A DNA stretch of 64,000 nucleotides. Origin: Micromonospora saelicesensis (GTDB taxonomy: Bacteria > Actinomycetota > Actinomycetes > Mycobacteriales > Micromonosporaceae). Position numbers and translations under genes: made by a program. Below, one piece after another: positions 50,822 through 59,402 of the stretch. The stretch is taken from positions 209,994 through 273,993 of the forward strand of contig NZ_FMCR01000009.1 in assembly GCF_900091575.1 (NCBI RefSeq), given 5' to 3'. Every line of letters starts with the position of its first letter. Within the stretch, counting starts at the first letter, position 1. The notes under the pieces were generated by a model that did no database searches, had not been told where the DNA came from, and saw nothing but the letters and a program-made list of their open reading frames with translations.

Positions 50822-51949
50822 TCAGGCCTGGTTGCCGCCCGGCAGCACCGCGGCCATCTCGTCGCCCGCGCCGGCGAGCACGCGTGCCTGCTGCGGCCAA
50901 CTGGCCAGCCCAGGTGCGGCGCGCAGGCCGGCGGCCCGGATCAGGTCGCGCAGTGCCGGCTCGTCCAACTCGCCGAGCTGGCCGTACGTGCGCACGCCGG
51001 CGTCCTGCAACGCGGCCGCCATCTTCGGCCCGATCCCCTGGATCCGGCGGAAGTCGTCTGCCGGGCCCGTCGGGTCGGCGTCGACGCTGCTGATCGTCGT
51101 GTCGGCGGCCGAACGGACCGGAGGGGTCGCGGCGGCGGTCGGGCGGACCGGAGGTGCGGCCACCGCCGACCGCTCGGCCTCCGCGGCGTCGACCGCGGAC
51201 TCGGCCTGCGCCGGCTCAGCGTTCACCGGGTCGGAGTGCATCGGCTCGGCGGTCGTCTGTGCCTCTGCCGGGTCGCTCGCCGTCGCCTTGGTCTCCGCGT
51301 CGTCGGCTGCGCCGACGGAGGCCGGCGCGTCGTCGGCCGGCGTCGTGTCGGCGGGCGCGCTGTCGGCGGGGGTGGCCGCGACCGGCGCAGCGTCGATCGC
51401 CGCGTCGTCGGCCGGCGTCGTGTCGAGCGGTGCCGCGTCGGCCGGCGGGAGGTCGTCCGCGGGCTGGCGGGGAGCGACCACGGCCGCCGGGGCGGGCTGG
51501 TCGTCGACAGTGACCGGCTCGGAGGCCGATTCGACCGCCGGCTCCTGCCGCAGCTCAGCCGCGTCGGACTGCTCGGTGGCCGGTACGGCCGGCGGGTTCT
51601 CGGTCAGCGCCATGTCCGCCGGGTCGGCGGTGCTCGGAGCCTCCGCCGGCACGGGCACCGGGGCGGGACCGTCCGGTTCGGTCAGCGCGGCCGGCGCGCT
51701 GACCGTGTCGACCGGTACCGGCTCGTCGGCGACCGCGGTGGGTGCCGGGTCGACGGCGGCCGCAGGCTGGACCTCGTCGGTGGTGGCAGCCGGCGTGGGC
51801 GTGGTGATCACGGCCAGACCGGCGACGGGGTCACCATCCACAATCGAATTGCCCTGTACGCCCCGTCGGCCGCGCAGCAGCCACCCGGCGGCCAGGCCCA
51901 GCAACAGTGCCAGTACCACTATCAGCGAGTGTCCGAAAGACCACGCCAC
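50822..51949 (-). CDS. Membrane-anchored protein with Ala/Asp/Pro-rich region and helix-hairpin-helix domain
   Basis: This 375-residue protein has one N-terminal membrane helix (HSLIVVLALLLGLAAGWLL), a long low-complexity region of Ala, Pro, Asp, Thr (residues about 45-300), and a C-terminal helix-hairpin-helix unit of 60 residues (FRRIQGIGPKMAAALQDAGVRTYGQL). HhH units of this type bind DNA or act as protein-protein modules, for instance in DUF4332-like and ribosomal-L17-associated proteins. GTG 51949 follows a GGGAGG site. The function is unknown; a membrane tether for DNA is possible. Confidence 0.75.
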   Translation of the reverse strand: MAWSFGHSLIVVLALLLGLAAGWLLRGRRGVQGNSIVDGDPVAGLAVITTPTPAATTDEVQPAAAVDPAPTAVADEPVPVDTVSAPAALTEPDGPAPVPVPAEAPSTADPADMALTENPPAVPATEQSDAAELRQEPAVESASEPVTVDDQPAPAAVVAPRQPADDLPPADAAPLDTTPADDAAIDAAPVAATPADSAPADTTPADDAPASVGAADDAETKATASDPAEAQTTAEPMHSDPVNAEPAQAESAVDAAEAERSAVAAPPVRPTAAATPPVRSAADTTISSVDADPTGPADDFRRIQGIGPKMAAALQDAGVRTYGQLGELDEPALRDLIRAAGLRAAPGLASWPQQARVLAGAGDEMAAVLPGGNQA

Positions 51950-52178
51950 GGCGAACCTCCCTCTCAGCTCGTTGGAAAAGTCACGAGAAAAACTCGCCGC
52001 AGCTTCGCACACGCGTATTGCCGACGACAGGCAGGATCGGTCGTCAGCGTTGCCGGTGGGCCAGCCACCTCAGCCGGTGCCTGCCGGGTAACACTGCGTC
52101 GCCCGATCACACCAAATCCGACCCGATGAGACCGAGCCAGGCATGGATCGGTCGGGCCGAGCGCTCCGGACACGATGA

Positions 52179-52213
52179 GACCCGGGCCCGGCGTGGGACG
52201 CCGAGCCCGGGTC
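52179..52213 (-). terminator. Hairpin terminator of the FAD-monooxygenase operon
   Basis: A 15-bp stem with one mismatch (52179-52193 with 52199-52213, TGGGA loop) lies just past the stop at 52228. The rest of the 51950-52227 gap shows no gene. Confidence 0.75.
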
Positions 52214-52227
52214 GGGCGATGCGGGGT

Positions 52228-53577
52228 TCAGTCCCGGTCGCCCTCGTAGGTGTGGAAGTCGTCGACGAATCGGCGACGGAGCCGTGGTACCCGGCTGGTC
52301 ACTCCGAAGTAGCCGCGCGCGCCGAGCAGCGCGAGCCGACCCACCACCGGTCGGTACATCCGGTCGTCGCCACTGGTGCCGCTGCGGTTCAGCGACTCGG
52401 CGACCCGGGCGAAGCCGTACGGCGCCATCACGGCCTCGTAGTCGGCGACCGCCTGGAGCAGCGTCTTGTCGCCGGCGGTGGCGCGGCTGAGCTGTGCGCA
52501 GAGCAGGCGGGCGTCGCGCAGCGCGGTGTTCGCGCCCACGCCCCGACCCGGGGTCATGGTGTGGATGGCGTCGCCGAGCATGGTGACGGTGCTGCTCTTC
52601 CAGGGCGGCACCGGCTCGGAGGTGGACACTTTGATCGGTAGGGCGCTGGCCGGGTCCGCGTGGGCGAGCAGTTCCCGTAGGTGCGGGTGCCAGTTCGCGG
52701 TGAGGTCCAGGGCAACCTGCACCAGGTCCTCACCGCGGCGTTCCATGATGTCGGCCGGGAACCGGTTGGCCGCACTCCAGATGATCAGGTTGATGTTGTC
52801 GGTGGTGGTGTCGTGGGCCAGGCCCGGCCAGTCCCGGAGCAGAGCGGCGTCGGGCTCGCTGACACCGGGCTTGATCGCGCGTTCGGCGTCCCACTTGAAC
52901 TCCATGACGTGCAGCACGCCCATCATTCCGCCGACGCCGAAGATCAGCGAGATGCCCTGCTGGACCCGCTCCGGAATGAGACCGCGGGTGTGCGGGGTCA
53001 GCGGGATCCGGGTGGCGATGTTGATCGTCCCGGCGTCGCGGGTGACGGCGTGCGGCAGGTACTGGCGGCGTACGGCGGAATGGGTGCCGTCGGCCGCCAC
53101 CAGCAGGTCGCCGGTGGCGCTGGTGCCGTCGGCGAAGTGCGCGGTGACCGTGCCGTCGTCGCGCTGCTCGTACCGGGTGAAGGTCTTGTCGAAGTGCACC
53201 ACGTCCTCCAGGCCGGTCAGCAGCACCTGGCGCAGCACCATCCGGGCTACCGAGTGTTCGGTGCGGACCGGGTCGGCGCTCGGCCGCAGCGCGAACGACG
53301 CGGTCTGGCGGAGCCCCTGGGTGACGACGTTGAAGTAGTGCGGTGGCCGGGCGCAGGTGGCCAGGAAGGTGGCGAACAGTTCCGGGGGCAGGCACTCCCG
53401 CAGCGCCCGGCTACCGGTGGGGCCGATGCCGACCCGGTAGCCGAGCAGCCCTTCGGCGCGGTCGCGGTGCCGTTCGTAGACGGCGACGCTGATCCCGGCG
53501 CGGCGCAGGCCGTGCGCCAGGCACAGGCCGCCCGTGCCCGCGCCGATGATCAGGACGTGCGGCGGCGCGGCGGACAT
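52228..53577 (-). CDS. FAD-dependent aromatic monooxygenase (polyketide tailoring)
   Basis: This 449-residue flavoprotein hydroxylase of the PHBH type has the FAD motif VLIIGAGTGGLCLAHGLRRAGI, the DG motif LLVAADGTHSAVR and the second FAD motif VTMLGDAIHTMTPGRGVGAN. It would use NAD(P)H and O2 to hydroxylate or oxidise the polyketide. It lies one base after a cyclase gene in the same operon, which ties it to the type II PKS cluster (comparable to WhiE ORF VIII in spore-pigment loci). Confidence 0.9.
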   Translation of the reverse strand: MSAAPPHVLIIGAGTGGLCLAHGLRRAGISVAVYERHRDRAEGLLGYRVGIGPTGSRALRECLPPELFATFLATCARPPHYFNVVTQGLRQTASFALRPSADPVRTEHSVARMVLRQVLLTGLEDVVHFDKTFTRYEQRDDGTVTAHFADGTSATGDLLVAADGTHSAVRRQYLPHAVTRDAGTINIATRIPLTPHTRGLIPERVQQGISLIFGVGGMMGVLHVMEFKWDAERAIKPGVSEPDAALLRDWPGLAHDTTTDNINLIIWSAANRFPADIMERRGEDLVQVALDLTANWHPHLRELLAHADPASALPIKVSTSEPVPPWKSSTVTMLGDAIHTMTPGRGVGANTALRDARLLCAQLSRATAGDKTLLQAVADYEAVMAPYGFARVAESLNRSGTSGDDRMYRPVVGRLALLGARGYFGVTSRVPRLRRRFVDDFHTYEGDRD

Positions 53578-53578
53578 G

Positions 53579-53989
53579 TCAGCCGGCCGGGTGCGCGGCA
53601 GGCGCCTCGGTAACGGCCGGGCGCGCGGTGGGCACGTCGGTGCTGGTTGGGCGCGCTGCTGGCGCCTCGGCCGCGTCCCACCGGTAGAAGCAGCCGGCGA
53701 TCGCGTCCCGGGGGGAACGCCAGGTCGGCAGGTACGGCGACGTGTGCGCGGAGAGCCGCTCGTTGACCTGTCGGAAGAGCGGGTGGTTGCGGGCCGCCGC
53801 GAGCGCGTCCGGGTCGACGTCGTCCGAGGTCTCCAGCAGGTGTACGCACAGGTCGTGCAGGCAGTACAGGGATCGGTGCGTGACGCCGGTCAGGCTGGGC
53901 AGTTCGGTGGCGTCGGACTCGGCGAAGATCTGCGCGACCCGCCCCTCCGCTCCCGGGATGATCCGGCTGACGATCAGTAGACGACTCAT
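53579..53989 (-). CDS. TcmI-type polyketide cyclase 1
   Basis: This 136-residue ferredoxin-fold cyclase shows the family pattern SRLLIVSRIIPG, VAQIFAESDATELPSLTGV, LCVHLLET and SPRDAIAGCFYRWD. It would close a ring of an aromatic polyketide. About 30 residues of a Pro/Ala/Thr tail follow the domain. ATG 53989 follows an AAGGGG site. A close paralogue lies at 55342 on the other side of the SARP gene. Confidence 0.9.
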   Translation of the reverse strand: MSRLLIVSRIIPGAEGRVAQIFAESDATELPSLTGVTHRSLYCLHDLCVHLLETSDDVDPDALAAARNHPLFRQVNERLSAHTSPYLPTWRSPRDAIAGCFYRWDAAEAPAARPTSTDVPTARPAVTEAPAAHPAG

Positions 53990-54119
53990 GGGACCCCTTC
54001 CGCCGGTGGCCTGCCCAACCCCTCGGGGATCGGTGCCACGTGCTCTGTGCGCCCACCGTGCCGCAGTGCCTGTCACATCACCGTCACGTACGCCGACCGG
54101 GCGGTGACGGGCACCGCCG

Positions 54120-54917
54120 TCACGTACGCCGAACGGCGGGTGACGGGCGGCCGGTGACGGCCTCGCGGCTGGCCTGGCGGATCGGGGCGAGGGTGTCGTC
54201 GAGCAGGGCGCTCATGGCGGGGCTCGGCTCCAGCCGCAGCTCCCGGCGCAACAGGTCCCGGTAGACGTAGAAGGCGTGCACTGCTTCGAAGGCGTTGCCC
54301 TCGGCCAGGTGGATGCGGACCACCAGTCGGTGTGGTGTCTCCCGTAACGGCTCGGCGGCCATCGCCTCCAACGCGGCTTCCAGGGCCTCGCCGTGCCGCC
54401 CCGCGGCCAGGTGGTGCCCGGCCACCTGTTCCAGCATGTGCAGGCGGAGTTGGCGCAGGCGTTCCCGGTCCAGCAGCACCCAGTCGTCGTACCAGCCGGG
54501 CAGGAGGTCGTGCCGCCCGGCGGCGAGCGCCCCGGCCGCGGTGCGCGGGTCGTCGCCGTCCCGGACCCGGGCCGCGGTGCCGACCAGGTCGTCCACGTCG
54601 AGCCGGACCGCCGGGCCGAGGCGTACGGTGTCGCTGGCCACGGTCATCGGGCAGCAAGGGTCCTGTCGCAGCCGCCACAGGGCGGTACGCAGGGAGGACA
54701 GCGCCCGTTCCTCCGACGCGTCGGGCCAGAGCAGCCCGGCGAGCTGGCTGCGGGTGGCGCCGGGGCGGAGCCCGATCAGCGCGATCACCCGTTGCAGCCC
54801 GCGCGGCACCACGACCGGCACCGCCTCGCGGAGGAGTCGGAAGCCTCCGAGCAGGTGCAGTGAGACGCCCTCCTCGGGCGGGTCTCCGGCGGTCGGCACG
54901 GACGGATCAGCGGCCAC
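54120..54917 (-). CDS. SARP-family pathway activator
   Basis: This 265-residue Streptomyces-antibiotic-regulatory-protein-like activator has an N-terminal OmpR-type winged helix (HLLGGFRLLREAVPV, then RGLQRVIALIGL, SSLRTALWRLRQ) and a bacterial transcriptional activation (BTAD) domain with TPR-like helices (HMLEQVAGHHLAAGRHGEALEAALEAMAAEPLRE). GTG 54917 follows AGGGGG and gives the normal SARP length. It is expected to turn on the polyketide genes on both sides. Confidence 0.88.
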   Translation of the reverse strand: MAADPSVPTAGDPPEEGVSLHLLGGFRLLREAVPVVVPRGLQRVIALIGLRPGATRSQLAGLLWPDASEERALSSLRTALWRLRQDPCCPMTVASDTVRLGPAVRLDVDDLVGTAARVRDGDDPRTAAGALAAGRHDLLPGWYDDWVLLDRERLRQLRLHMLEQVAGHHLAAGRHGEALEAALEAMAAEPLRETPHRLVVRIHLAEGNAFEAVHAFYVYRDLLRRELRLEPSPAMSALLDDTLAPIRQASREAVTGRPSPAVRRT

Positions 54918-55079
54918 GGCGGCACCCCCTGCGGAACGCTCGTCCCGACTGTCTGCTGTGTCCCGGATCGGTTGCCCTCGACGCCACTGTCGACCCCGCC
55001 GATCGCGGCGTGGTCGGGCGCGGCCCCGCCAGCCGAGGCCGCCGGACTGACCACGCTGAAGATTATCAATAACGGTCAC

Positions 55080-55092
55080 GTTGCGTCAACGC
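55080..55092. repeat. 13-bp regulatory motif, copy 1
   Basis: GTTGCGTCAACGC, with internal symmetry CGTTG-CGT-CAACG counting one more base upstream, is identical to the copy at 55191-55203. Candidate binding site of the SARP or another cluster regulator. Confidence 0.6.
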
Positions 55093-55190
55093 CAGCGCGG
55101 CCTTCTATTAGCGACAGCCAACCCGAGATCGGTTCTGAACTGCACAAACATTAGCGCGTGGAGCACACTCGGCACATAGCTGATACACAG

Positions 55191-55203
55191 GTTGCGTCAA
55201 CGC
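55191..55203. repeat. 13-bp regulatory motif, copy 2
   Basis: GTTGCGTCAACGC, identical to copy 1 and on the same strand 111 bases away, about 140 bases upstream of the first gene of the rightward operon. Confidence 0.6.
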
Positions 55204-55341
55204 AGCGTCACCACCATCCGTCGCTGACCGACCCGGCGCGGTGACGCCGCCGTGACGAGGATCGGCGCATCGTGTCGCCAGTCGTCCAGCGCGTCCGGGG
55301 GCCACCCGTCGCCGGCCGGACGCTGTGGGGGGAGGCCCAGT

Positions 55342-55680
55342 ATGGACCGATCGCTGATCGTCGCGAAGGTGGATCCGACCGCCGAGGAGCGGGTCGCCGA
55401 GATCTTCGCTGAGTCGGACGCGACGGAGCTGCCGCGCCTGGTCGGTGTCCGGCACCGCTCGCTGTACCGACTGCACGACCTCTATGTGCACCTGCTCGAG
55501 ACCGCGCAGCCGGCGGAGGGCGCGGTGGAGGCCGCTCGTGACCATCCCGAGTTCATCCGGGTCAGTGACCGCCTGCGCCCGTACGTGTCGCCGTACCTGT
55601 CGACCTGGCGCTCGCCGCGCGACGCCATGGCGCGGTGCTTCTACCGGTTCGACGCCCCGGACACCGGGCGGCGGTCGTGA
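55342..55680 (+). CDS. TcmI-type polyketide cyclase 2
   Basis: This is a 112-residue paralogue of the protein at 53579: RSLIVAKVDPTAEE, VAEIFAESDATELPRLVGV, LYVHLLET and SPRDAMARCFYRFD. It starts at ATG 55342 after GGGGGGAGG and overlaps the carboxylase gene by 4 bases, heading the biosynthetic operon. Confidence 0.9.
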   Translation: MDRSLIVAKVDPTAEERVAEIFAESDATELPRLVGVRHRSLYRLHDLYVHLLETAQPAEGAVEAARDHPEFIRVSDRLRPYVSPYLSTWRSPRDAMARCFYRFDAPDTGRRS

Positions 55681-57425
55681 CGGCCACCGCGCCGCGTGAA
55701 GAGCAGCTCTGGTCCCGCTGCGCCGGCTGCGCCAGCCTGCTCTACCGCAAACGGCTGCGCCGCAACCTCGACGTCTGCCCGGAGTGCGGGGAGCATGCCC
55801 GACTCGGCGCGCCGGAACGCCTGCGCCAACTGGTCGACCCGGGTTCGCTGAGCCTGCTGCCCGACCGGTTGCCGGAGGCGGACCCGCTCGACTTCGTCGA
55901 CGTGCTGCCGTACCCGCACCGGCTCACCGGTGCGCGGGCCAGCACGGGTCTTGCCGAGGGGGTCGTCTGCGCCACGGCCACCATCGGTGGGCACCCGGTG
56001 GCCCTGGCGGTGATGGACTTCCGCTTCCTCGGTGGCAGCCTGGGCTGCGCGGTGGGCGAGCTGATCACCCGGGCGGCGGAACGGGCGCTGGACGACCGTA
56101 CCCCGCTCGTCCTGATCACCGCCTCCGGCGGGGCGCGGATGCAGGAGGGCGCGCTGTCGTTGATGCAGATGGCGACCGTCAGTCAGGCCATCGCCGCGTT
56201 GCGCGAGGCGGGGCTGCTCACCGTGAGCGTCCTCACCGACCCGACCTACGGCGGGGTGGCCGCCTCGTTCGCCACCAACACCGATCTGGTTCTCGCCGAG
56301 AGTGGTGCACGGATGGGCTTCGCCGGCCCTCGTGTGATCCGCCAGATCACCGGGCGGGCCCTGCCGGAGGGCTTCCAGACCGCCGACTTCCTGCTCCGAC
56401 ACGGGCAGGTCGACATGGTGGTGCAGCGCCGGTCGCTGCGCGGACGGCTGATGGCGCTGCTCGCCGCGACCCGCGCCGGCCGTCCGGCGCGTTCGCCCGT
56501 ACCCCGGCAGGAGCCGGCGTCGCACCGCGAGCGTCTCGCCGACGACGGCGCGGTCCCGGCGCGGCCGACGGACCCGGCGGTCGAGGGAGACGCCGGCACC
56601 CCGGCGGTACGCGACGCGTGGGACACCGTCCGGATGGCGCGGCACCCCGGGCGGCCCACCACACTGGACTACCTGGACTCCGTCTTCGACGGGTTCGTGG
56701 AGCTGCACGGCGATCGGCTCGGCGCGGACTGCCCGGCCATCGTGGGTGGGGTGGCGCGGTTGGCCGGCCGGCACGTGATGGTCATCGGCCACCAGAAGGG
56801 GCACACCACCGCCGAGTTGGTCGCCCGCAACTTCGGCATGGCCAGCCCGTCCGGGCACCGCAAGGCGCTGCGGCTCATGCGCCTCGCGGCCCGCCTCGGC
56901 CTGCCCGTGGTAACCCTGGTGGACACGCCCGGAGCCGACCCCGGGGTGAGTGCCGAGGAGCAGGGCCAGGCGGCGGCCATCGCCGAGAACATCCTCACCC
57001 TCACCGTGCTGCCCACCCCCGTGCTCGCGGTGATCACCGGTGAGGGCGGCAGCGGCGGCGCGCTGGCGCTGGCGGTGGCCGACCGGGTGCTGATGCTGGA
57101 GAACGCCGTCTACTCGGTGATCAGCCCCGAGGGGTGTGCGGCGATCCTCTGGCCGGACCGGTCCGCGGCGCCGCAGGCCGCCCGCGCGTTGCGACTGACC
57201 GCGCCCGACCTGCGCCGACTCGGGGTGGTCGACGAGGTCGTGTCGGAGCCGTCGAGTGCCGCGCACGACGACCCGGCGGAGACCGCCCACCGGTTGCGCG
57301 CCGCCCTGCTGGCCAACCTCCTGCCGCTGCTGGACGTGCCGCCGGCCATGCTGGTCCGCCTGCGCCGGCAACGCTTCCGACGGTTCGGCGCGAACCGCGT
57401 CGGCGCCCGGGCGGGCCTGCGATGA
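55677..57425 (+). CDS. Acetyl-CoA carboxylase carboxyltransferase, AccD-AccA fusion
   Basis: This 582-residue protein joins both carboxyltransferase halves. Residues about 1-270 are AccD-like, with a zinc ribbon (CAGC...CPEC) and ASGGARMQEG; residues about 320-550 are AccA-like (FVELHGDRLGADCPAIVGG, VTLVDTPGADPG and GEGGSGGALAL). It transfers CO2 from biotin on AccB to acetyl-CoA, giving the malonyl-CoA used by the polyketide synthase. Start GTG 55677 overlaps the upstream stop; the end overlaps accB by 4 bases. Confidence 0.93.
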   Translation: MTATAPREEQLWSRCAGCASLLYRKRLRRNLDVCPECGEHARLGAPERLRQLVDPGSLSLLPDRLPEADPLDFVDVLPYPHRLTGARASTGLAEGVVCATATIGGHPVALAVMDFRFLGGSLGCAVGELITRAAERALDDRTPLVLITASGGARMQEGALSLMQMATVSQAIAALREAGLLTVSVLTDPTYGGVAASFATNTDLVLAESGARMGFAGPRVIRQITGRALPEGFQTADFLLRHGQVDMVVQRRSLRGRLMALLAATRAGRPARSPVPRQEPASHRERLADDGAVPARPTDPAVEGDAGTPAVRDAWDTVRMARHPGRPTTLDYLDSVFDGFVELHGDRLGADCPAIVGGVARLAGRHVMVIGHQKGHTTAELVARNFGMASPSGHRKALRLMRLAARLGLPVVTLVDTPGADPGVSAEEQGQAAAIAENILTLTVLPTPVLAVITGEGGSGGALALAVADRVLMLENAVYSVISPEGCAAILWPDRSAAPQAARALRLTAPDLRRLGVVDEVVSEPSSAAHDDPAETAHRLRAALLANLLPLLDVPPAMLVRLRRQRFRRFGANRVGARAGLR

Positions 57426-57952
57426 CCGCCGGCGACCGGGCGCTGTCGACAGTCGACGCTTCCGACGACGTCGGGGTCGACGGCGAGGAGGCGCTGGCCG
57501 GGCTGCGCCGGCAGGCGCAGCACCTGATCGCCGAGTTGGCCGGGCCGGTGCGCCGGATCCGGCTGCGCAGCGGGCCGGCGGTGCTGGAGGTCGAGTGGCA
57601 CCCCGAGGACGCGACCCGACCGGACGTACCGGTGCCCCGGGCCGAGGCGGCACCGGCGGTCGTGCCGGCGCCCGGCGCCGCACCTGCGGTGCTCCGGCCG
57701 CCGGTGCCTGGGCGCGCCGCGGTGCGGGCACCGATCGTCGGCACCTTCTACCGGGCGCCGGAGCCCGGCGCGCGGCCGTTCGTCGCGGTGGGAGACCTGG
57801 TCCGCCCCGGCCAGCCGGTGGCCATCGTCGAGGCGATGAAGCTGATGAACGAGGTGATCGCCGACCGGGCCGGTCGGGTGGCCGCGATCCTCGTCGAGGA
57901 CGGCCAGCCGGTCGAGTACGACCAGCCGCTCGTCGAACTGGATCCGGCATGA
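57422..57952 (+). CDS. accB: Biotin carboxyl carrier protein of the cluster carboxylase
   Basis: This 176-residue protein has the C-terminal biotinyl domain (residues about 98-175) with VRAPIVGTFYRAPEPG and the biotin lysine in VEAMKLMNE, preceded by a Pro/Ala linker and a helical N-terminus. It carries CO2 between AccC and the AccDA fusion. Confidence 0.94.
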   Translation: MTAGDRALSTVDASDDVGVDGEEALAGLRRQAQHLIAELAGPVRRIRLRSGPAVLEVEWHPEDATRPDVPVPRAEAAPAVVPAPGAAPAVLRPPVPGRAAVRAPIVGTFYRAPEPGARPFVAVGDLVRPGQPVAIVEAMKLMNEVIADRAGRVAAILVEDGQPVEYDQPLVELDPA

Positions 57953-57971
57953 CGGCGCGGGGTGGTTGACC

Positions 57972-59402
57972 ATGTTCGAGACCGTGCTGATCGCCAATCG
58001 GGGCGAGATCGCGCTGCGGGTGCTGCGTGCCTGCAAGGAGCTCGGCGTGCGAACGGCGGTGGTCTACTCCGCCGCCGACGCCGACTCGGCGGCGGTCCGC
58101 CTCGCCGACCAGGCCGTCCGGATCGGACCGGCGTCGAGTCGGCGCAGCTACCTCAACGCCGCCGCCATCGTGGAGGCGGCCCGGCAGGTGGGGGCGCAGG
58201 CCGTGCACCCCGGCTACGGCTTCCTCTCCGAGGACGCCGATTTCGCCGAGATCTGCGCCGACAACGGGCTGACGTTCATCGGCCCGCCACCGGCGGTGAT
58301 GGCCGCGCTGGCCGACAAGTCCTCGGCCCGGGCACTGATGAGCCGCGCCGGCCTGCCGCTGTCGCCGGGCAGTGTCGCGCCGGTGCCGACCGCCGCCGCG
58401 GCGGCCGAGGTGGCCGACGCCGTCGGCTACCCGGTGATCGTGAAGGCCTCCGCCGGGGGCGGGGGCCGGGGGATGACCGTTGTGCACAGCCCGGGCGAGC
58501 TGCGCCGGGCGTACACCCGGACCCGGGCCGCCGCGCAGGCCGCCTTCGGCGACGACCGGGTGTACGTCGAGCGTTACCTCACCGAGGCGCGGCACGTCGA
58601 GGTGCAGGTGCTCTGCGACGCGCACGGCAACGGGGTGCACCTGGGCACCCGGGACTGCTCGGTGCAGCGTCGGCACCAGAAGCTGGTCGAGGAGGCGCCC
58701 GCCCCGGCGCTGCCCGCCGCCGTTCTCGACACCATCGCGGAGACGGCCCTGCGGGGTGCGCTCCAGGTCGGCTTCGTCGGTGCCGGCACGCTGGAGTTCC
58801 TGGTCGACGCCGAGGAGAAGTTCCACTTCCTGGAGATCAACTGTCGGATCCAGGTGGAGCATCCGGTCACCGAGATGGTCACCGGGATCGACCTGGTGCA
58901 CGAGCAACTGCACATCGCCGCCGGCGTGCCACTGCGGTGGCGGCAGGAGGAGATCCGCCTGCACGGCGTCGCGGTGGAGTGTCGGGTCAACACCGAGGAT
59001 CCCGCGCGCGGCTTCGCCCCCACCCCCGGCCGGTTGGAGCGGTTCACCCCGCCCGGCGGCCCATTCACCCGGGTGGACACCCACGCCAGCGCCGGTTACC
59101 TGGTCGGCCCCTGGTACGACTCGCTGCTCGCCAAGGTGATCGTCTGGGCGCCCGACCGGGAGTTGGCCCTCAACCGGCTGGAACGTGCCCTGGACGAGTT
59201 CGACATCGCCGGTCCGGGCGTGCACACCACCATCCCGTTCGTCCGACGGGTGCTCGACGACGCCGCATTCCGCAAGGGCCGCTACACCACCGGCCTGGTC
59301 GACCGTCTGCTCGCCGCGCCCGCGCCGGGGCCGACGGTCACTCCCGCACCGCGCACCGCGCCCGCCGCAGATCCCGACGCAACCCACAGGAGGACCCGAT
59401 GA
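57972..59402 (+). CDS. accC: Biotin carboxylase of the cluster carboxylase
   Basis: This 476-residue ATP-grasp enzyme carboxylates biotin with bicarbonate: FETVLIANRGEIALRVLRA, the glycine-rich KASAGGGGRGM loop, HVEVQVLCD, GTRDCSVQRRHQKL and EINCRIQVEHPVTE. A separate ATG at 57972 gives the exact family start. It overlaps the ACP-aromatase gene by 4 bases. The full set makes a dedicated acetyl-CoA carboxylase inside the PKS operon. Confidence 0.95.
   Translation: MFETVLIANRGEIALRVLRACKELGVRTAVVYSAADADSAAVRLADQAVRIGPASSRRSYLNAAAIVEAARQVGAQAVHPGYGFLSEDADFAEICADNGLTFIGPPPAVMAALADKSSARALMSRAGLPLSPGSVAPVPTAAAAAEVADAVGYPVIVKASAGGGGRGMTVVHSPGELRRAYTRTRAAAQAAFGDDRVYVERYLTEARHVEVQVLCDAHGNGVHLGTRDCSVQRRHQKLVEEAPAPALPAAVLDTIAETALRGALQVGFVGAGTLEFLVDAEEKFHFLEINCRIQVEHPVTEMVTGIDLVHEQLHIAAGVPLRWRQEEIRLHGVAVECRVNTEDPARGFAPTPGRLERFTPPGGPFTRVDTHASAGYLVGPWYDSLLAKVIVWAPDRELALNRLERALDEFDIAGPGVHTTIPFVRRVLDDAAFRKGRYTTGLVDRLLAAPAPGPTVTPAPRTAPAADPDATHRRTR

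Larger units (their letters stand above)
54918..55341. promoter_or_regulatory. 424-bp divergent promoter region of the PKS cluster
   Basis: No gene is seen. The region lies between the SARP gene and the rightward biosynthetic operon, contains AT-richer stretches (55060-55200) and two identical 13-bp motifs described separately. It should hold promoters for both directions. Confidence 0.65.

Noticed and set aside
55641..59387. Very long minus-strand open frame (1248 codons) opposite the carboxylase genes
   Set aside because: It is a GC-bias shadow of accDA, accB and accC; its translation is low-complexity Arg/Gly/His/Gln and matches no family.
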